NCBI GenBank assembly: GCA_040002995.1
Contig: JBDUDK010000145.1
Location: 5,919-69,918, forward strand
Origin: JBDUDK01 sp040002995
GTDB lineage: Bacteria; Actinomycetota; Acidimicrobiia; Acidimicrobiales; Ilumatobacteraceae
Reading direction: 5' to 3'
DNA: 64,000 bases
Part shown: positions 1-8,709 of the stretch, in pieces
Position numbering within the stretch: position 1 is the first letter of the stretch
How the letters are laid out: each line of letters begins with the position of its first letter
Notes under the pieces: model-generated
What the model was told of the DNA's origin: nothing
Database searches by the model: none
The model's input: only the letters and a program-made list of their open reading frames with translations
Program-made: the position numbers and the translations under genes

Positions 1-1
1 T

Positions 2-418
2 GGAGTCTTCAGCGACGAGACGCGCTCGCACACCCGGGTCGTCGATGACGCGTGCATCTTTCTGAACCGGCCTTCGTTCGAGGGCGGTGCCGGCTGCGCG
101 CTTCACCTCGCGGCGCTCGACGCGGGCGAGTCGCCCATCGAATGGAAGCCTTCGGTGTGCTGGCAACTGCCTATCCGAGTCGAATTTGAACCGCAGGGCG
201 ACGGCACTGAGATCGCCACCGTGCGGGGCTGGACGCGTGCCGATTGGGGCGACGACGGCGACACCATGGCGTGGTGGTGCACCGAAGCGCCCGAGGCGTA
301 TATCGGCGAGCGCCCCGTCATCGATTCACTCGGTCAAGAACTCGAGGCGGTCGTGGGCCGCTCGGTGTATGTGGAGCTCCGACGCCGCCTGGAGGACGAC
401 GTTGCTCCTCGGGATTGA
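2..418 (+). CDS. Cys-containing conserved hypothetical protein, 3' part only
   Basis: The reading frame is open from the left edge and ends at the stop at 416-418, so the N-terminus lies outside the window. The visible 138 residues include three cysteines in the contexts DDACIFLNRPSF, GAGCALHLAAL and KPSVCWQLP, then an acidic, Trp-rich tail. The spacing of the cysteines, with a nearby His, suggests a metal-binding or structural role, but that is inference. From memory, similar proteins occur as conserved hypotheticals in actinobacteria; no function is assigned. Confidence 0.6.
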   Translation, partial: GVFSDETRSHTRVVDDACIFLNRPSFEGGAGCALHLAALDAGESPIEWKPSVCWQLPIRVEFEPQGDGTEIATVRGWTRADWGDDGDTMAWWCTEAPEAYIGERPVIDSLGQELEAVVGRSVYVELRRRLEDDVAPRD

Positions 419-569
419 GGCGACTGAGTTGGTCGTTTGGCTGGAAGCCGGCGACGCGGGTTGCGAGGAACTTGTGCGGGCGCGGCTGGCGGGCCTCGAC
501 AATTTGGCGGAGCTCGGAGCGGTGGCGTGGCGCGACGACGAGCGGGCGCCCCCACGTTTGACCCAGTAA
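402..569 (+). CDS. possible small hypothetical protein
   Basis: A short frame that overlaps the end of the upstream gene and reads LLLGIEATELVVWLEAGD and onward to a stop at 567-569. The only ATG in frame is at 369, which would overlap the upstream gene by 50 nt; a TTG at 402 is used here, giving about 55 residues. The acidic helical composition looks protein-like but no family is recognised. The stop abuts the hairpin repeat at 572-604. It could be a non-coding shadow. Confidence 0.25.
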   Translation: MLLGIEATELVVWLEAGDAGCEELVRARLAGLDNLAELGAVAWRDDERAPPRLTQ

Positions 570-571
570 TC

Positions 572-604
572 CCGCCACGAGGTGGCGGTATTTCTGGTCC
601 AAAC
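572..604. repeat. hairpin plus 25-bp dispersed repeat, copy 1
   Basis: CCGCCAC (572-578) and GTGGCGG (582-588) form a perfect 7-bp stem around a 3-nt loop. Positions 580-604 are the exact reverse complement of 45848-45872, 25 of 25 bases, centred on TTTGGACCAGAAATACC. The repeat lies between the small frame ending at 569 and the monooxygenase start at 628. Both copies sit in intergenic sequence. A dispersed repeat of the REP or MITE-remnant kind is the simplest reading; a shared regulatory site is the alternative. Confidence 0.75.
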
Positions 605-627
605 AAAAATGCGGGCATCATGCGGTC

Positions 628-1887
628 GTGAGGGTGCTCATCGCGGGCGGTGGCATTGGCGGCTTGGTGATGGCGCTGTCGTTGCACGACGCCGGCATCG
701 ACGACGTCGAGGTCTTCGAAGCCGCGCCCCGCGTCGAGGAGCTCGGCGTGGGCATCAACGTTCTCCCTCACGCGGTCAGGGAGCTGACCGAGCTCGGAAT
801 GGACGACGACCTCGCCGCGGCGGGCTTCGCCACCGGCGAGCTCGTTATGTTCAACAAGCATGGGCAGCGCATCTGGGGTGAGCCTCGCGGTCTCAGCGCC
901 GGCTACCGCTGGCCGCAGTACTCCATCCACCGGGGCCGTCTGCTCGGCGTGTTGCATCGAGCCTTTCTCGATCGCGTCGGGCCGAGCCGCCTGCACACGG
1001 CGTGTCGCGTCACGCGGTTCTCCCAGACCGACGAGTCGGTGTCGTTGCATCTCACCGACGGCGCGAACGTCGAGGGCGATGTCGTCATCGCGGCCGACGG
1101 CGTCCATTCCGCGATCCGGGCCCAGCTGTATCCCGACGAGGGTCCGGCGCTCTGGAACGGGATGACGATGTGGCGCGCGGTCGCCGAATCGGAGCCGTTC
1201 CTCACCGGTCGATCGATGGTCGTCGTTGGGAATTTCTCGGCCCGGGCCGTCGTGTATCCGCTCCGTGCCGCACGCGCCGACGGGCACCAGCTTCTCAATG
1301 TCGTCATGGAAGCCAAGACCGCCGAGGGCAAGCCGATGCCGAAGCAGGACTGGAGTCACGCGGTCGACCGGGACGACGTCAGGGCCTACTTCGGAGCCAT
1401 GCATTTCGACTGGCTCGACGTCGCCGCGCTCATCGACATCGCTGAGCAGTGGTGGCAGTACCCGATGGTGGACCGCGACCCGCTGCCGCGCTGGTCGTTC
1501 GGGCGCGTCACGCTGCTCGGCGACGCCGCCCATCCGATGTATCCCGTTGGCTCGAACGGGGCGTCGCAGGCGATCGTCGATGCGCGCACGCTGGCCCACG
1601 CGCTCGCGGTCGAGCCGGACGTGGAGTCGGCGCTGGCGACGTACGAATCAGTCCGCCGGCCCGCGACGGCGGCCGTCGTGCTGTCCAACCGTCAGGTCGG
1701 ATCGGAGAAATGCATGGAGCTGGCGGAGGAACGGGCGCCCGGAGGCTTCGACCGGGTCGAGGACGTGTTTGCTCCCGGTGAGCTCGAGGAGCTGTCGGCG
1801 CAGCACAAACGCGTCTCGGGCTTCGACCCGACGATCCTGAACGCGAGGCCATCGCTGAGCGTGAAGCCAAAGGAGGCCCGGCCTTGA
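628..1887 (+). CDS. FAD-dependent monooxygenase (PhzS/UbiH-like)
   Basis: A 419-residue class A flavoprotein monooxygenase. It starts at GTG 628; the ATG eight bases upstream leads straight to a stop. The N-terminal Rossmann motif GGGIGG (residues 7-12) binds FAD, the DG motif VIAADGVHSAIR sits near residue 157, and GDAAHPMYPVGSNGAS (298-313) is the second FAD-binding motif. The family uses NAD(P)H and O2 to hydroxylate aromatic substrates; the sequence is closest in style to PhzS-like flavin-dependent oxidoreductases. The actual substrate is unknown. The stop overlaps the next gene by 4 nt, so the two are probably co-translated. Confidence 0.9.
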   Translation: MRVLIAGGGIGGLVMALSLHDAGIDDVEVFEAAPRVEELGVGINVLPHAVRELTELGMDDDLAAAGFATGELVMFNKHGQRIWGEPRGLSAGYRWPQYSIHRGRLLGVLHRAFLDRVGPSRLHTACRVTRFSQTDESVSLHLTDGANVEGDVVIAADGVHSAIRAQLYPDEGPALWNGMTMWRAVAESEPFLTGRSMVVVGNFSARAVVYPLRAARADGHQLLNVVMEAKTAEGKPMPKQDWSHAVDRDDVRAYFGAMHFDWLDVAALIDIAEQWWQYPMVDRDPLPRWSFGRVTLLGDAAHPMYPVGSNGASQAIVDARTLAHALAVEPDVESALATYESVRRPATAAVVLSNRQVGSEKCMELAEERAPGGFDRVEDVFAPGELEELSAQHKRVSGFDPTILNARPSLSVKPKEARP

Positions 1888-2258
1888 CTCACGTCCTCCG
1901 AATCGGTGGCGTGTTCTTCCGTTCGAAAGATCCGGCGGCGACCGCGGCCTGGTATCAGACACACCTTCGCCTACCGATCGAGGACTACGGCGGAGCGACG
2001 TTGGGCGCACGCGATCACGAGGCCGTGTGGGCTCCGTTCGCGGCCGACACCAACTACTTCGGACCGACCGATCAGCCGCTCATGGTGAATTACGTCGTCG
2101 CGGATCTCGATGCCGTCCTCGAGAGCCTCCGCGCGGACGGTGTCGAGGTGGATGATCGCTTGGAGGAGACCGAGCTCGGACGCTTCGGCTGGGCGGTCGA
2201 CGGCGATGGCCGGCGCTTCGAGCTCTGGCAGCCACCGGCGGCTGGCTATCCGGCCTAG
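1884..2258 (+). CDS. VOC family (glyoxalase/bleomycin-resistance fold) protein
   Basis: A single-domain vicinal-oxygen-chelate protein of 124 residues, opening with the typical VFFRSKDPAATAAWYQTHL and closing with VDGDGRRFELWQPP. Family members bind a divalent metal with His and Glu side chains; the E in FELW fits the conserved metal ligand. The ATG overlaps the stop of the flavin monooxygenase by 4 nt, which suggests that the two act on the same compound, but nothing shows what that is. Confidence 0.85.
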   Translation: MTHVLRIGGVFFRSKDPAATAAWYQTHLRLPIEDYGGATLGARDHEAVWAPFAADTNYFGPTDQPLMVNYVVADLDAVLESLRADGVEVDDRLEETELGRFGWAVDGDGRRFELWQPPAAGYPA

Positions 2259-2291
2259 GAGCCAATCCCGCCGGGGCGTTCAAGCGTAGGT

Positions 2292-2672
2292 ATGGGCATG
2301 ACCCCCCGCCGCAGTGTCGTCGTCTCGATCGTTGTCATCCCCCTGCTCCTGCTCGCTGTGGCGTGTAGCAGCAGCAAGAAGGGCACGACCGGGGCGACGG
2401 CCGCGGGGTCGGGAGGGCCCACCGTGGTGGCCAAGGACATCGCCTACTCGCCCTCGACGCTCGCGGTGAAGGCGGGCGACACCGTCACGTTCGCCAACAA
2501 CGACAACACCACGCACACGTTCACCGCTGACGACAAATCATTCGACTCCGGGCGGGTTGATTCCGGTAAGAGCTCCACGTTCGTTGTTCCGGCCAGCGCC
2601 ACCGCGGGTACCAAGATTGCGTTTCACTGCGAAATTCACAGCTCGATGAAGGGGACGCTCACCGTCGGCTGA
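2292..2672 (+). CDS. cupredoxin-domain lipoprotein (plastocyanin/amicyanin-like)
   Basis: A 126-residue secreted lipoprotein. Residues 1-25 form a signal peptide ending in the lipobox LAVAC (Cys25), followed by a Ser/Thr/Gly linker and one cupredoxin domain. Type-1 copper ligands are visible: His75 (NTTHTF), Cys113, His116 and Met119 (FHCEIHSSMKG). It should be anchored outside the membrane and carry electrons. Its 3' end overlaps the convergent pepN gene by 14 nt. Confidence 0.88.
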   Translation: MGMTPRRSVVVSIVVIPLLLLAVACSSSKKGTTGATAAGSGGPTVVAKDIAYSPSTLAVKAGDTVTFANNDNTTHTFTADDKSFDSGRVDSGKSSTFVVPASATAGTKIAFHCEIHSSMKGTLTVG

Positions 2673-5205
2673 ACTGCTCCAGCAAATCGGGCGTGGCTCG
2701 TTGTCGGAGCTTGACGTTGATGCCCTCACGCTCGAGCAACTGATCCAGCGTGCGCGCCGCTTGCGGGACGGGGTGTTCCGCGAAGAATGCCTTGGTGTCG
2801 GCGTACTGCTCTGGCTTCGTCAGGGTCTTGATCGGGTCGAGCATGCGGATGATGCTCGTATCGGGAAAGCGGGCATTTATCTCGGTCCAGCGCGTGCGGA
2901 CGAGGCGCCACGCTCGCTCGCCGTGGTCGCGATTCGCCATGCACCGGCCGATGAGGAACGGCGCGTTCTGCGAGCGGACCTTCCCGCTCATCGCCAAGTC
3001 GAGGGTGCGGTCGACGAGGTCGGGATCGCTTACCTCCGCGAGGGCGTAGAGGTAGCGCAACTCCTCCTGTGGTGTCGTAGCCGATTGAAGGCGGGCTTGA
3101 ATGCGCTCGAAGTCGCTCGCGTCTCCGGTAGCGGCCACCACGTTGACGGCGGCGACGGCGAGGGCAGGATCGACATTGGGGTCGTCGAACAAGGCGCGGG
3201 CCCGCGCCTGAGCCGTGGAGTCGGCTCCGAGCAGCGCAAGCGCGCGCACGAGCGTGCCCCTGAGCTCAGCATCGAGCGACCGTTCGAGGGGGACCGGTGC
3301 CCAGCCCAGCCGCTCCACCGCAGGGGTCAACAGCTCCCGCACGAAGGCCTGGAAGCTGGTTCGGGCCTCCCCATCGAGGAAGCGGTCACACCAGCGCAGC
3401 CCGGCCAGCAGGAGCTGCCAGACCGAGAGCTCAGTCTCGCCCGCGAAGCCCCGCGCGAACTGGCAGAACTCATCGGCGCCGGTGAGCCCGGCGATGACGG
3501 CTCCCCACGTGTCGTCGACGAGCTGATAGCGCTCGGCGGCGGAAAGCTCGGTCGTGGCCACCGAGGCGAGGCGCTGGAGGAGCGGACCGTCGTAGCGCGA
3601 GCGATAGAAACCGTGCGCGCCGGCATTGACCACCACGACGGCATCGGGGGTCATGGTCGGGAGCATCGTCGACGCACCGTCGAGGAGGAGCTTGTCGACC
3701 TGAGTCGCGCCACCCGCGCTCTGGCGCACGAGGACCGGTACGGCCCACTCGCGTCCGTCGTCGTCGCCGTCGAAGAGGAAGCGATGCTGGCGCAGCACGA
3801 TGTTGTTGCCGTCGTCAGACAGCGACGCAGAGACGACGGGGTGGCCGCCCTGCCAGATCCAGCTGTCCATGATCTTGCGGACGGGATCGCCGGTGACGGC
3901 CTCGATGGCGTCCCACAAGTCGCCGGTTTCGGTGTTTTCGTACGCGTGCACCGTGAGGTAGTGACGGATGCCGTCGCGCAGACGATCCTCGCCCAGATAC
4001 TGCTCGAGCATGCGCAGCAGCGCCGCTCCTTTTTGGTATGTGAGCACGTCGAACATGCCCTCGGCGTCGGCGGGTGAGTTGACCGGGTACTCGATGGCCC
4101 GCGTCGACTGCAGCCCGTCGACCTCGAACGCGGCGGTGCGCTCGAGACCGAACGCCACCCACCGCTGCCAATCGGGCCGGTAGGCGTCGCACGCCATGAC
4201 TTCCATGAACGTGGCGAACGCCTCGTTCAGCCACAGTCCGTTCCACCAGCGCATCGTGACGAGGTCACCGAACCACATGTGGGCGAGCTCGTGAGCAACA
4301 ACGTCGGCGACGAGCATCTCCTCTTGCATGGTGGCGCTCGCCGGGTCAACAAGAAGCAATGCCTCGCGGAATGTGATGCAACCGAGGTTTTCCATCGCGC
4401 CGGCGGCGAAGTCGGGCACGGCGATGAGGTCGACCTTCGCGTCCGGATAGGGAATGCCGTAGTAGTCGACGAAGTGCTGCAGCGAGAACTTGCCGACGTC
4501 GAGTCCGAAGCCGGTGAGATGAGCTTTGCCGGGCACGTGCACGATCCGCAGCGGCACACCATCGACGTCGACGGGCTCAGTCGCCTCGAGCCGCCCGACG
4601 ATGAACGCGACGAGATACGTCGACATCACCATGGTGTCAGCGAAGCGGACGCTGATCCGGCCATCGGGCAACGCGGTGCGGTCGACTTCCGGCCCGTTTG
4701 ACACACCCATGAGATCGGCGGCCAGTTCGAGCGTCACGCCGAAGCTCGCCTTCAAGTCGGGCTCGTCCCAGCACGGGAACGACCGGCGGGCGTGGGTGGC
4801 CTCCATCTGAGTCGTGGCGATCACCTGCTCTTTACCCTCGGCGTCGGTGTAACGGCTCCGGTAGAAACCCCGCAGCTTGTCGTTGAGGGTTCCGGTGAAC
4901 GAGCAATGCAACGTGGCCGGTCCGGCGGAGAGCGTCTCGGCGAACGTGAAATAGGCGCGTTCAGATTCCTCGTCGAGGCGGACGGTGGCTTCGAGCCTTC
5001 GTCCCGCGGCGGTGGTGATGGCCGCCGACCCGATTTCGAGCTCGATGGCGTTGACCACCAACTCGGCGCTGGGCTCGAGCACTTCGATCGTCACGTCTTC
5101 GTGCCCGGTGAACTTCCCCCCCTCGAGGTCGGGGGCCAGGGTCAGCCCGTAGCGTCGGGGAACCGCGGTACGGGGCAGTCGGTAGTCATGCTCGTCGTTG
5201 GGCAC
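2659..5205 (-). CDS. pepN: aminopeptidase N, M1 family
   Basis: An 848-residue zinc metallopeptidase that removes N-terminal residues from peptides in the cytoplasm. The exopeptidase motif GAMEN is at residues 269-273, and the zinc site HELAH (305-309) is followed by Glu328 in NEAFATF, the HExxH-x18-E pattern of M1. The C-terminal half is the helical ERAP1-like domain, and total length matches actinobacterial PepN. It starts at GTG 5205 and is divergent from the lipoprotein gene at 5266, with a 60-bp shared upstream region. Confidence 0.95.
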   Translation of the reverse strand: MPNDEHDYRLPRTAVPRRYGLTLAPDLEGGKFTGHEDVTIEVLEPSAELVVNAIELEIGSAAITTAAGRRLEATVRLDEESERAYFTFAETLSAGPATLHCSFTGTLNDKLRGFYRSRYTDAEGKEQVIATTQMEATHARRSFPCWDEPDLKASFGVTLELAADLMGVSNGPEVDRTALPDGRISVRFADTMVMSTYLVAFIVGRLEATEPVDVDGVPLRIVHVPGKAHLTGFGLDVGKFSLQHFVDYYGIPYPDAKVDLIAVPDFAAGAMENLGCITFREALLLVDPASATMQEEMLVADVVAHELAHMWFGDLVTMRWWNGLWLNEAFATFMEVMACDAYRPDWQRWVAFGLERTAAFEVDGLQSTRAIEYPVNSPADAEGMFDVLTYQKGAALLRMLEQYLGEDRLRDGIRHYLTVHAYENTETGDLWDAIEAVTGDPVRKIMDSWIWQGGHPVVSASLSDDGNNIVLRQHRFLFDGDDDGREWAVPVLVRQSAGGATQVDKLLLDGASTMLPTMTPDAVVVVNAGAHGFYRSRYDGPLLQRLASVATTELSAAERYQLVDDTWGAVIAGLTGADEFCQFARGFAGETELSVWQLLLAGLRWCDRFLDGEARTSFQAFVRELLTPAVERLGWAPVPLERSLDAELRGTLVRALALLGADSTAQARARALFDDPNVDPALAVAAVNVVAATGDASDFERIQARLQSATTPQEELRYLYALAEVSDPDLVDRTLDLAMSGKVRSQNAPFLIGRCMANRDHGERAWRLVRTRWTEINARFPDTSIIRMLDPIKTLTKPEQYADTKAFFAEHPVPQAARTLDQLLEREGINVKLRQRATPDLLEQFSRR

Positions 5206-5265
5206 GGGTGCGGAGGCTACTTACCGGCGACTCCGCCCGGCGCAGGGAAGCCGTACGGTGGTCGG

Positions 5266-6681
5266 GTGCGGCGCATCGGAAGCGTCTTGTTGGCGGTCAT
5301 GGCGGGCACTATCGCAGCCTGTGGAGGCTCCACCTCCACCTCACCTCCCGAAACCACGCCCCCCGTCACGACCTCGGCTCCGGTCGAGGCCAGTCAGATT
5401 TGGTCGAGGCGTTGGATCGAGGAGGTCGAGAGCTTCGTGCGGTCGGACAAGCCCGGTCCCCCTGCGACGGCCAGGATCTACGCCTACGCGGCGGCGAGCT
5501 GCGCCGACGCCATGTCGGCCTCCGACGGAGGAGGGCCCGAGGCCAACGAGGTGACCCGCCAGGTGCTGCGAGCGTTGCTGCCCAAGCGCGCGGCGGAAAT
5601 CGACACGTTCGCAGCCACGCTGGCGGCGCCAGTGACGCTCGCCAAGCCGTTGCAGGACTTGGCGGCGCAATACGTCGCGCGGATCCCTGCCGACGGGGCC
5701 GCCGCGGACAACCCCGACGCCGCGATGGCGACAGAGCCTGCCGGCGACGGCCATTGGGTCCGCGTCGGTGGCGCGGGTCCGGCTAACCCGACCGCCGGCA
5801 CGTGGATGCGCTGGATCCTCCCCGCAGGCACGAGGTTCACGGTGCCACCGCCGCCCGAGTACGGCTCGAAGACCTACGAGGAAATCGTGGGGACGCGCTA
5901 CGAAGTGCTGGCCGATGCCGCACCGCTCGTGCCGCTTGATCCGCACACCATCGGGTGGGATGGGAGCGACGCCCCGATCTACCACGGCCGCATCACCGTC
6001 TTCGATCTCGTCACGCGGCAGTTCTTCGACATCCTGCCGTTCCCGAACGACCACACCTACTTCCAGCCCGTCGCCGTCGACGATCACACCCTCGAGGTGC
6101 TCTATGCGCCCGAACCTTCTTTGAACGCGGTCTATGGCTCCGTCAAGTGGACGCGGCTTACCCGTCGGCGGGTCGACCTCGCAACGTTCCACTACGTCGA
6201 CCAGGAAGTCGCCCTTCCGCACGAATTTTTTGAATCCGTTAACGAGGCGCAAAACCAATCGATCGACCTCGGTTGGACCGAGAGGCCGGACTACCGGACC
6301 GTTCGCGGCCATCTCGTCGACGCGCCCGGCGGACGGCTCAGTTTCGTGGTCGACAGCACCGCGCCCACCTACGACAACTGGGTCGTCGACGGCGTGAAGA
6401 TCACGGCCGACCAAACGAACGCCACGAATGCGCTCACGAAGGTGGCCGACGGCTCGCCGATCACGACGATCCACACCGACCCTGGCCTGCTCGGGGTATA
6501 CGGCTACCGCACGGGTCTCCTCTACCTGACGATGCCCATCGCGTCCGCACCTCTCGCCGGCGGCGTGCATCCGGTGGGTCCGGCCGTGCTCAACCCCACG
6601 TCGGGCGTCGTGGCCCCTCTGTTCGACTACAGCTCGCCGGCGAATGTGGGCGTCTTCGTCGTCGGCATCCTGCCGCGCTGA
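5266..6681 (+). CDS. lipoprotein with vanadium-haloperoxidase-like N-terminal half
   Basis: About 471 residues from GTG 5266, chosen because it begins a clean signal peptide with lipobox IAAC (Cys19); longer upstream frames would run over pepN. Residues 45-85 (IWSRRWIEEVESF, then PPATARIYAYAAASCADAM) and the segment HWVRVGG...FTVPPPPEYGSKTYEEIV (163-208) resemble the N-terminal helices of vanadium-dependent haloperoxidases. The catalytic PAP2-type motifs that should follow are absent. The C-terminal 260 residues look beta-rich and are unrecognised. Probably a non-enzymatic or re-purposed surface protein; function unknown. Confidence 0.7.
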   Translation: MRRIGSVLLAVMAGTIAACGGSTSTSPPETTPPVTTSAPVEASQIWSRRWIEEVESFVRSDKPGPPATARIYAYAAASCADAMSASDGGGPEANEVTRQVLRALLPKRAAEIDTFAATLAAPVTLAKPLQDLAAQYVARIPADGAAADNPDAAMATEPAGDGHWVRVGGAGPANPTAGTWMRWILPAGTRFTVPPPPEYGSKTYEEIVGTRYEVLADAAPLVPLDPHTIGWDGSDAPIYHGRITVFDLVTRQFFDILPFPNDHTYFQPVAVDDHTLEVLYAPEPSLNAVYGSVKWTRLTRRRVDLATFHYVDQEVALPHEFFESVNEAQNQSIDLGWTERPDYRTVRGHLVDAPGGRLSFVVDSTAPTYDNWVVDGVKITADQTNATNALTKVADGSPITTIHTDPGLLGVYGYRTGLLYLTMPIASAPLAGGVHPVGPAVLNPTSGVVAPLFDYSSPANVGVFVVGILPR

Positions 6682-6705
6682 CCCGACCCACTAGGTTCAC
6701 CGAAC

Positions 6706-7704
6706 GTGCCGGACCGTCATGTCTTCGACGTCGTGGGTATCGGCAACGCGCTCGTCGACGTCATCGTGCACGGTGAGAACGACTTTCTCGAGCGCAACGG
6801 CCTCGTCAAGGGGTCGATGACGCTGATCGACAAGGACCGCGCCGTCGAGCTGTACAAGGCGATCGGCTCGGGCGTCGAGATGTCCGGTGGGTCGGCAGCC
6901 AACACCATGTGTGGCGTCGCCAGCTTCGGTGGCCGGGGCGGCTACATCGGAAAAGTCGCTGACGACGACCTCGGGACCCTCTTCGGACACGACCTTCGCG
7001 CGGTGGGCGTGGCGTTTCGCGGACCGAAGCCGGGCGACGAGATCCCGACCGGACGCTGCCTCATCGTGGTCACGCCCGACGCCGAACGCACGATGAGCAC
7101 GTTCCTCGGCATGTCCTCGCTCCTCGTGCCCGACGACGTCGACCCGGACGTGGTGGCGAGCGGCAAGGTCGTCTACCTCGAGGGGTATCTCTGGGACCGA
7201 CCCGAGGCGATGGCCGCGTACCGCAAGGCGGCCGCCGTCGCCCACGACGCGGGCAACAAGGTGTCGCTCACCCTGTCGGATTCCTTCTGCGTCGACCGTC
7301 ACCGCGAGGCGTTCCTCGACCTCGTCGCGGGCGAGGTCGACATCCTTTTCTCGAACGAGGATGAGATCTGCTCGCTTTATGAGGTGGACTCGTTCGACGA
7401 CGCGGTCGCCCGAGTCTCGAAACACGTGGAGATCGCGGCGATCACATGCGGAGCCAAAGGGTCGATCGTCGTGAGCCGCGATGGTCAGGTGGCGGTGCCG
7501 GCCGAGCCGGTCGACGAGGTGGTCGACACCACGGGTGCGGGCGACCTCTACGCCGCCGGTTTCCTGCACGGGCTCACCCACGACCGAACGTTGGTGGATT
7601 GCGCCCGCCTCGGCTCGATCGCTGCTTCCGAGGTGATCTCGCACGTGGGCGCCCGGCCGGTCACGTCGCTCGCCCGGCTCGCACGAGCCGCGGGATTCCG
7701 ATGA
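6706..7704 (+). CDS. PfkB family carbohydrate/nucleoside kinase (adenosine-kinase-like)
   Basis: A 332-residue ribokinase-fold enzyme starting at GTG 6706. The N-terminal GIGNALVDVIV and GGSAANTMCGVASFGG build the sugar-binding face, and DTTGAGDLYAAGF near residue 270 carries the anion hole and the catalytic Asp of the family. It phosphorylates a sugar or nucleoside with ATP. Co-location with purine nucleoside phosphorylase (4-nt ATGA overlap) and the wider nucleoside island favours adenosine or another nucleoside as substrate, though this is not provable from sequence alone. Confidence 0.88.
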   Translation: MPDRHVFDVVGIGNALVDVIVHGENDFLERNGLVKGSMTLIDKDRAVELYKAIGSGVEMSGGSAANTMCGVASFGGRGGYIGKVADDDLGTLFGHDLRAVGVAFRGPKPGDEIPTGRCLIVVTPDAERTMSTFLGMSSLLVPDDVDPDVVASGKVVYLEGYLWDRPEAMAAYRKAAAVAHDAGNKVSLTLSDSFCVDRHREAFLDLVAGEVDILFSNEDEICSLYEVDSFDDAVARVSKHVEIAAITCGAKGSIVVSRDGQVAVPAEPVDEVVDTTGAGDLYAAGFLHGLTHDRTLVDCARLGSIAASEVISHVGARPVTSLARLARAAGFR

Positions 7705-8525
7705 CCGAGCCCGATCCGTACACGACTGCGGCCGCGTCGGCGGCTCGTATTGCCGAGCGCACCGGAGTGGCGCGCCACGACATCGCCATCGTGTTGGGGT
7801 CGGGCTGGGCCCCGGCGGCCGCCGCGCTCGGCGAGCCGCGGGCCGAGATCGCGTTTGCCGACCTCGGCGGCTACCCGAAGGCGACCGTGCCCGGGCATGT
7901 AGGGGTCGTCCGTTCGATCGAGGTTGGCGAGTCGAGCGTGCTCGCCTTTCTTGGCCGCGTGCATCTGTACGAGGGCCACGATGTATCGGCCGTGGTGCAC
8001 GGCGTGCGCACCGCGGTGCTCGCCGGGTGCAAAGTCGTGATCCTCACGAACGCGGCCGGAGGCCTGGAGGGACTGCACCCCGGGCAACCCGTGCTCATCC
8101 GAGATCACATCAACCTGACCGCCAAATCCCCGCTCGAGGGACCGAACCCACCGGAGCCGTATCCGATCCGTTTCGTCGATCTCACCGAGCTGTACTCACC
8201 GCGTTTGCGCGCGCTCGTCCAGTCGATTGATTCGAGCATCGTCGAGGGTGTGTACGCCGCGTTCCCCGGCCCGCACTACGAGACCCCCGCCGAGATCGCC
8301 ATGGTGCGGACGATGGGCGGTCACCTGGTGGGGATGTCTACCGCGCTCGAGGCAATCGCGGCGCGCCACCTCGGCGCGGAGGTGCTCGCGATGTCGCTTG
8401 TGACGAACCCCGCCGCCGGCATCAGCGGTGAACCGCTTGACCACGCGGAGGTGGTCGCCACCGGCCGAGCTGCGGCCGAGCGCATGGGCGTCCTCCTCCA
8501 CCAAATCGTGCTCGCCCTGGCCTAA
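7701..8525 (+). CDS. punA: purine nucleoside phosphorylase (trimeric type)
   Basis: A 274-residue enzyme that splits purine (deoxy)nucleosides with phosphate into base and (deoxy)ribose-1-phosphate. The ATG at 7701 overlaps the kinase stop by 4 nt. Family motifs run in order: IVLGSGW near the N-terminus (phosphate site), GRVHLYEGHD, LTNAAGGL, the base-site segment AFPGPHYETPAE, and VGMSTALEAIAARH near the C-terminus. It corresponds to M. tuberculosis Rv3307 (DeoD/PunA) in both sequence and neighbourhood. Confidence 0.95.
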   Translation: MTEPDPYTTAAASAARIAERTGVARHDIAIVLGSGWAPAAAALGEPRAEIAFADLGGYPKATVPGHVGVVRSIEVGESSVLAFLGRVHLYEGHDVSAVVHGVRTAVLAGCKVVILTNAAGGLEGLHPGQPVLIRDHINLTAKSPLEGPNPPEPYPIRFVDLTELYSPRLRALVQSIDSSIVEGVYAAFPGPHYETPAEIAMVRTMGGHLVGMSTALEAIAARHLGAEVLAMSLVTNPAAGISGEPLDHAEVVATGRAAAERMGVLLHQIVLALA

Positions 8526-8531
8526 CCAAAA

Positions 8532-8635
8532 CCTCGAAACGTGCCTCCACGGAACAAACCCTCGAAACGTGGCGAGGCCGCCGAGAGGTTTCGAGGGTTG
8601 TGTGCCTCCAAGGGAACGAACTCTCGAAACGTGGG
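8532..8635. repeat. cluster of CTCGAAACGTG repeats with a hairpin
   Basis: CTCGAAACGTG occurs at 8533-8543, 8561-8571 and 8623-8633, and the inverse GTTTCGAGGG at 8588-8597 pairs with CCCTCGAAAC at 8559-8568 (10-bp stem, 19-nt loop). Positions 8541-8573 and 8602-8635 are an imperfect direct repeat (GTGCCTCCA, then GGAACRAA, then CTCGAAACGTGG). It follows the PNP stop directly and precedes the convergent oxidoreductase. The core CTCGAAACG is shared with the long inverted repeat at 39457-39506. Confidence 0.7.
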
Positions 8636-8709
8636 CGACGTCCGGGGCCACGGGACGCGGCGCCGCGGGGCTCGTGCGGGCGGTGGACGGCGCGACCGGC
8701 GCGACGCGG

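Noticed and set aside
334..1599. 421-codon open frame antisense to the flavin monooxygenase
   Set aside because: High GC keeps the antisense frame open; the translation is Arg/Pro/His-rich without motifs, while the plus strand encodes a clear FAD enzyme.
4792..5265. long N-terminal extension of the lipoprotein at 5266
   Set aside because: It would run antisense through pepN, and a lipoprotein signal peptide starts at 5266.
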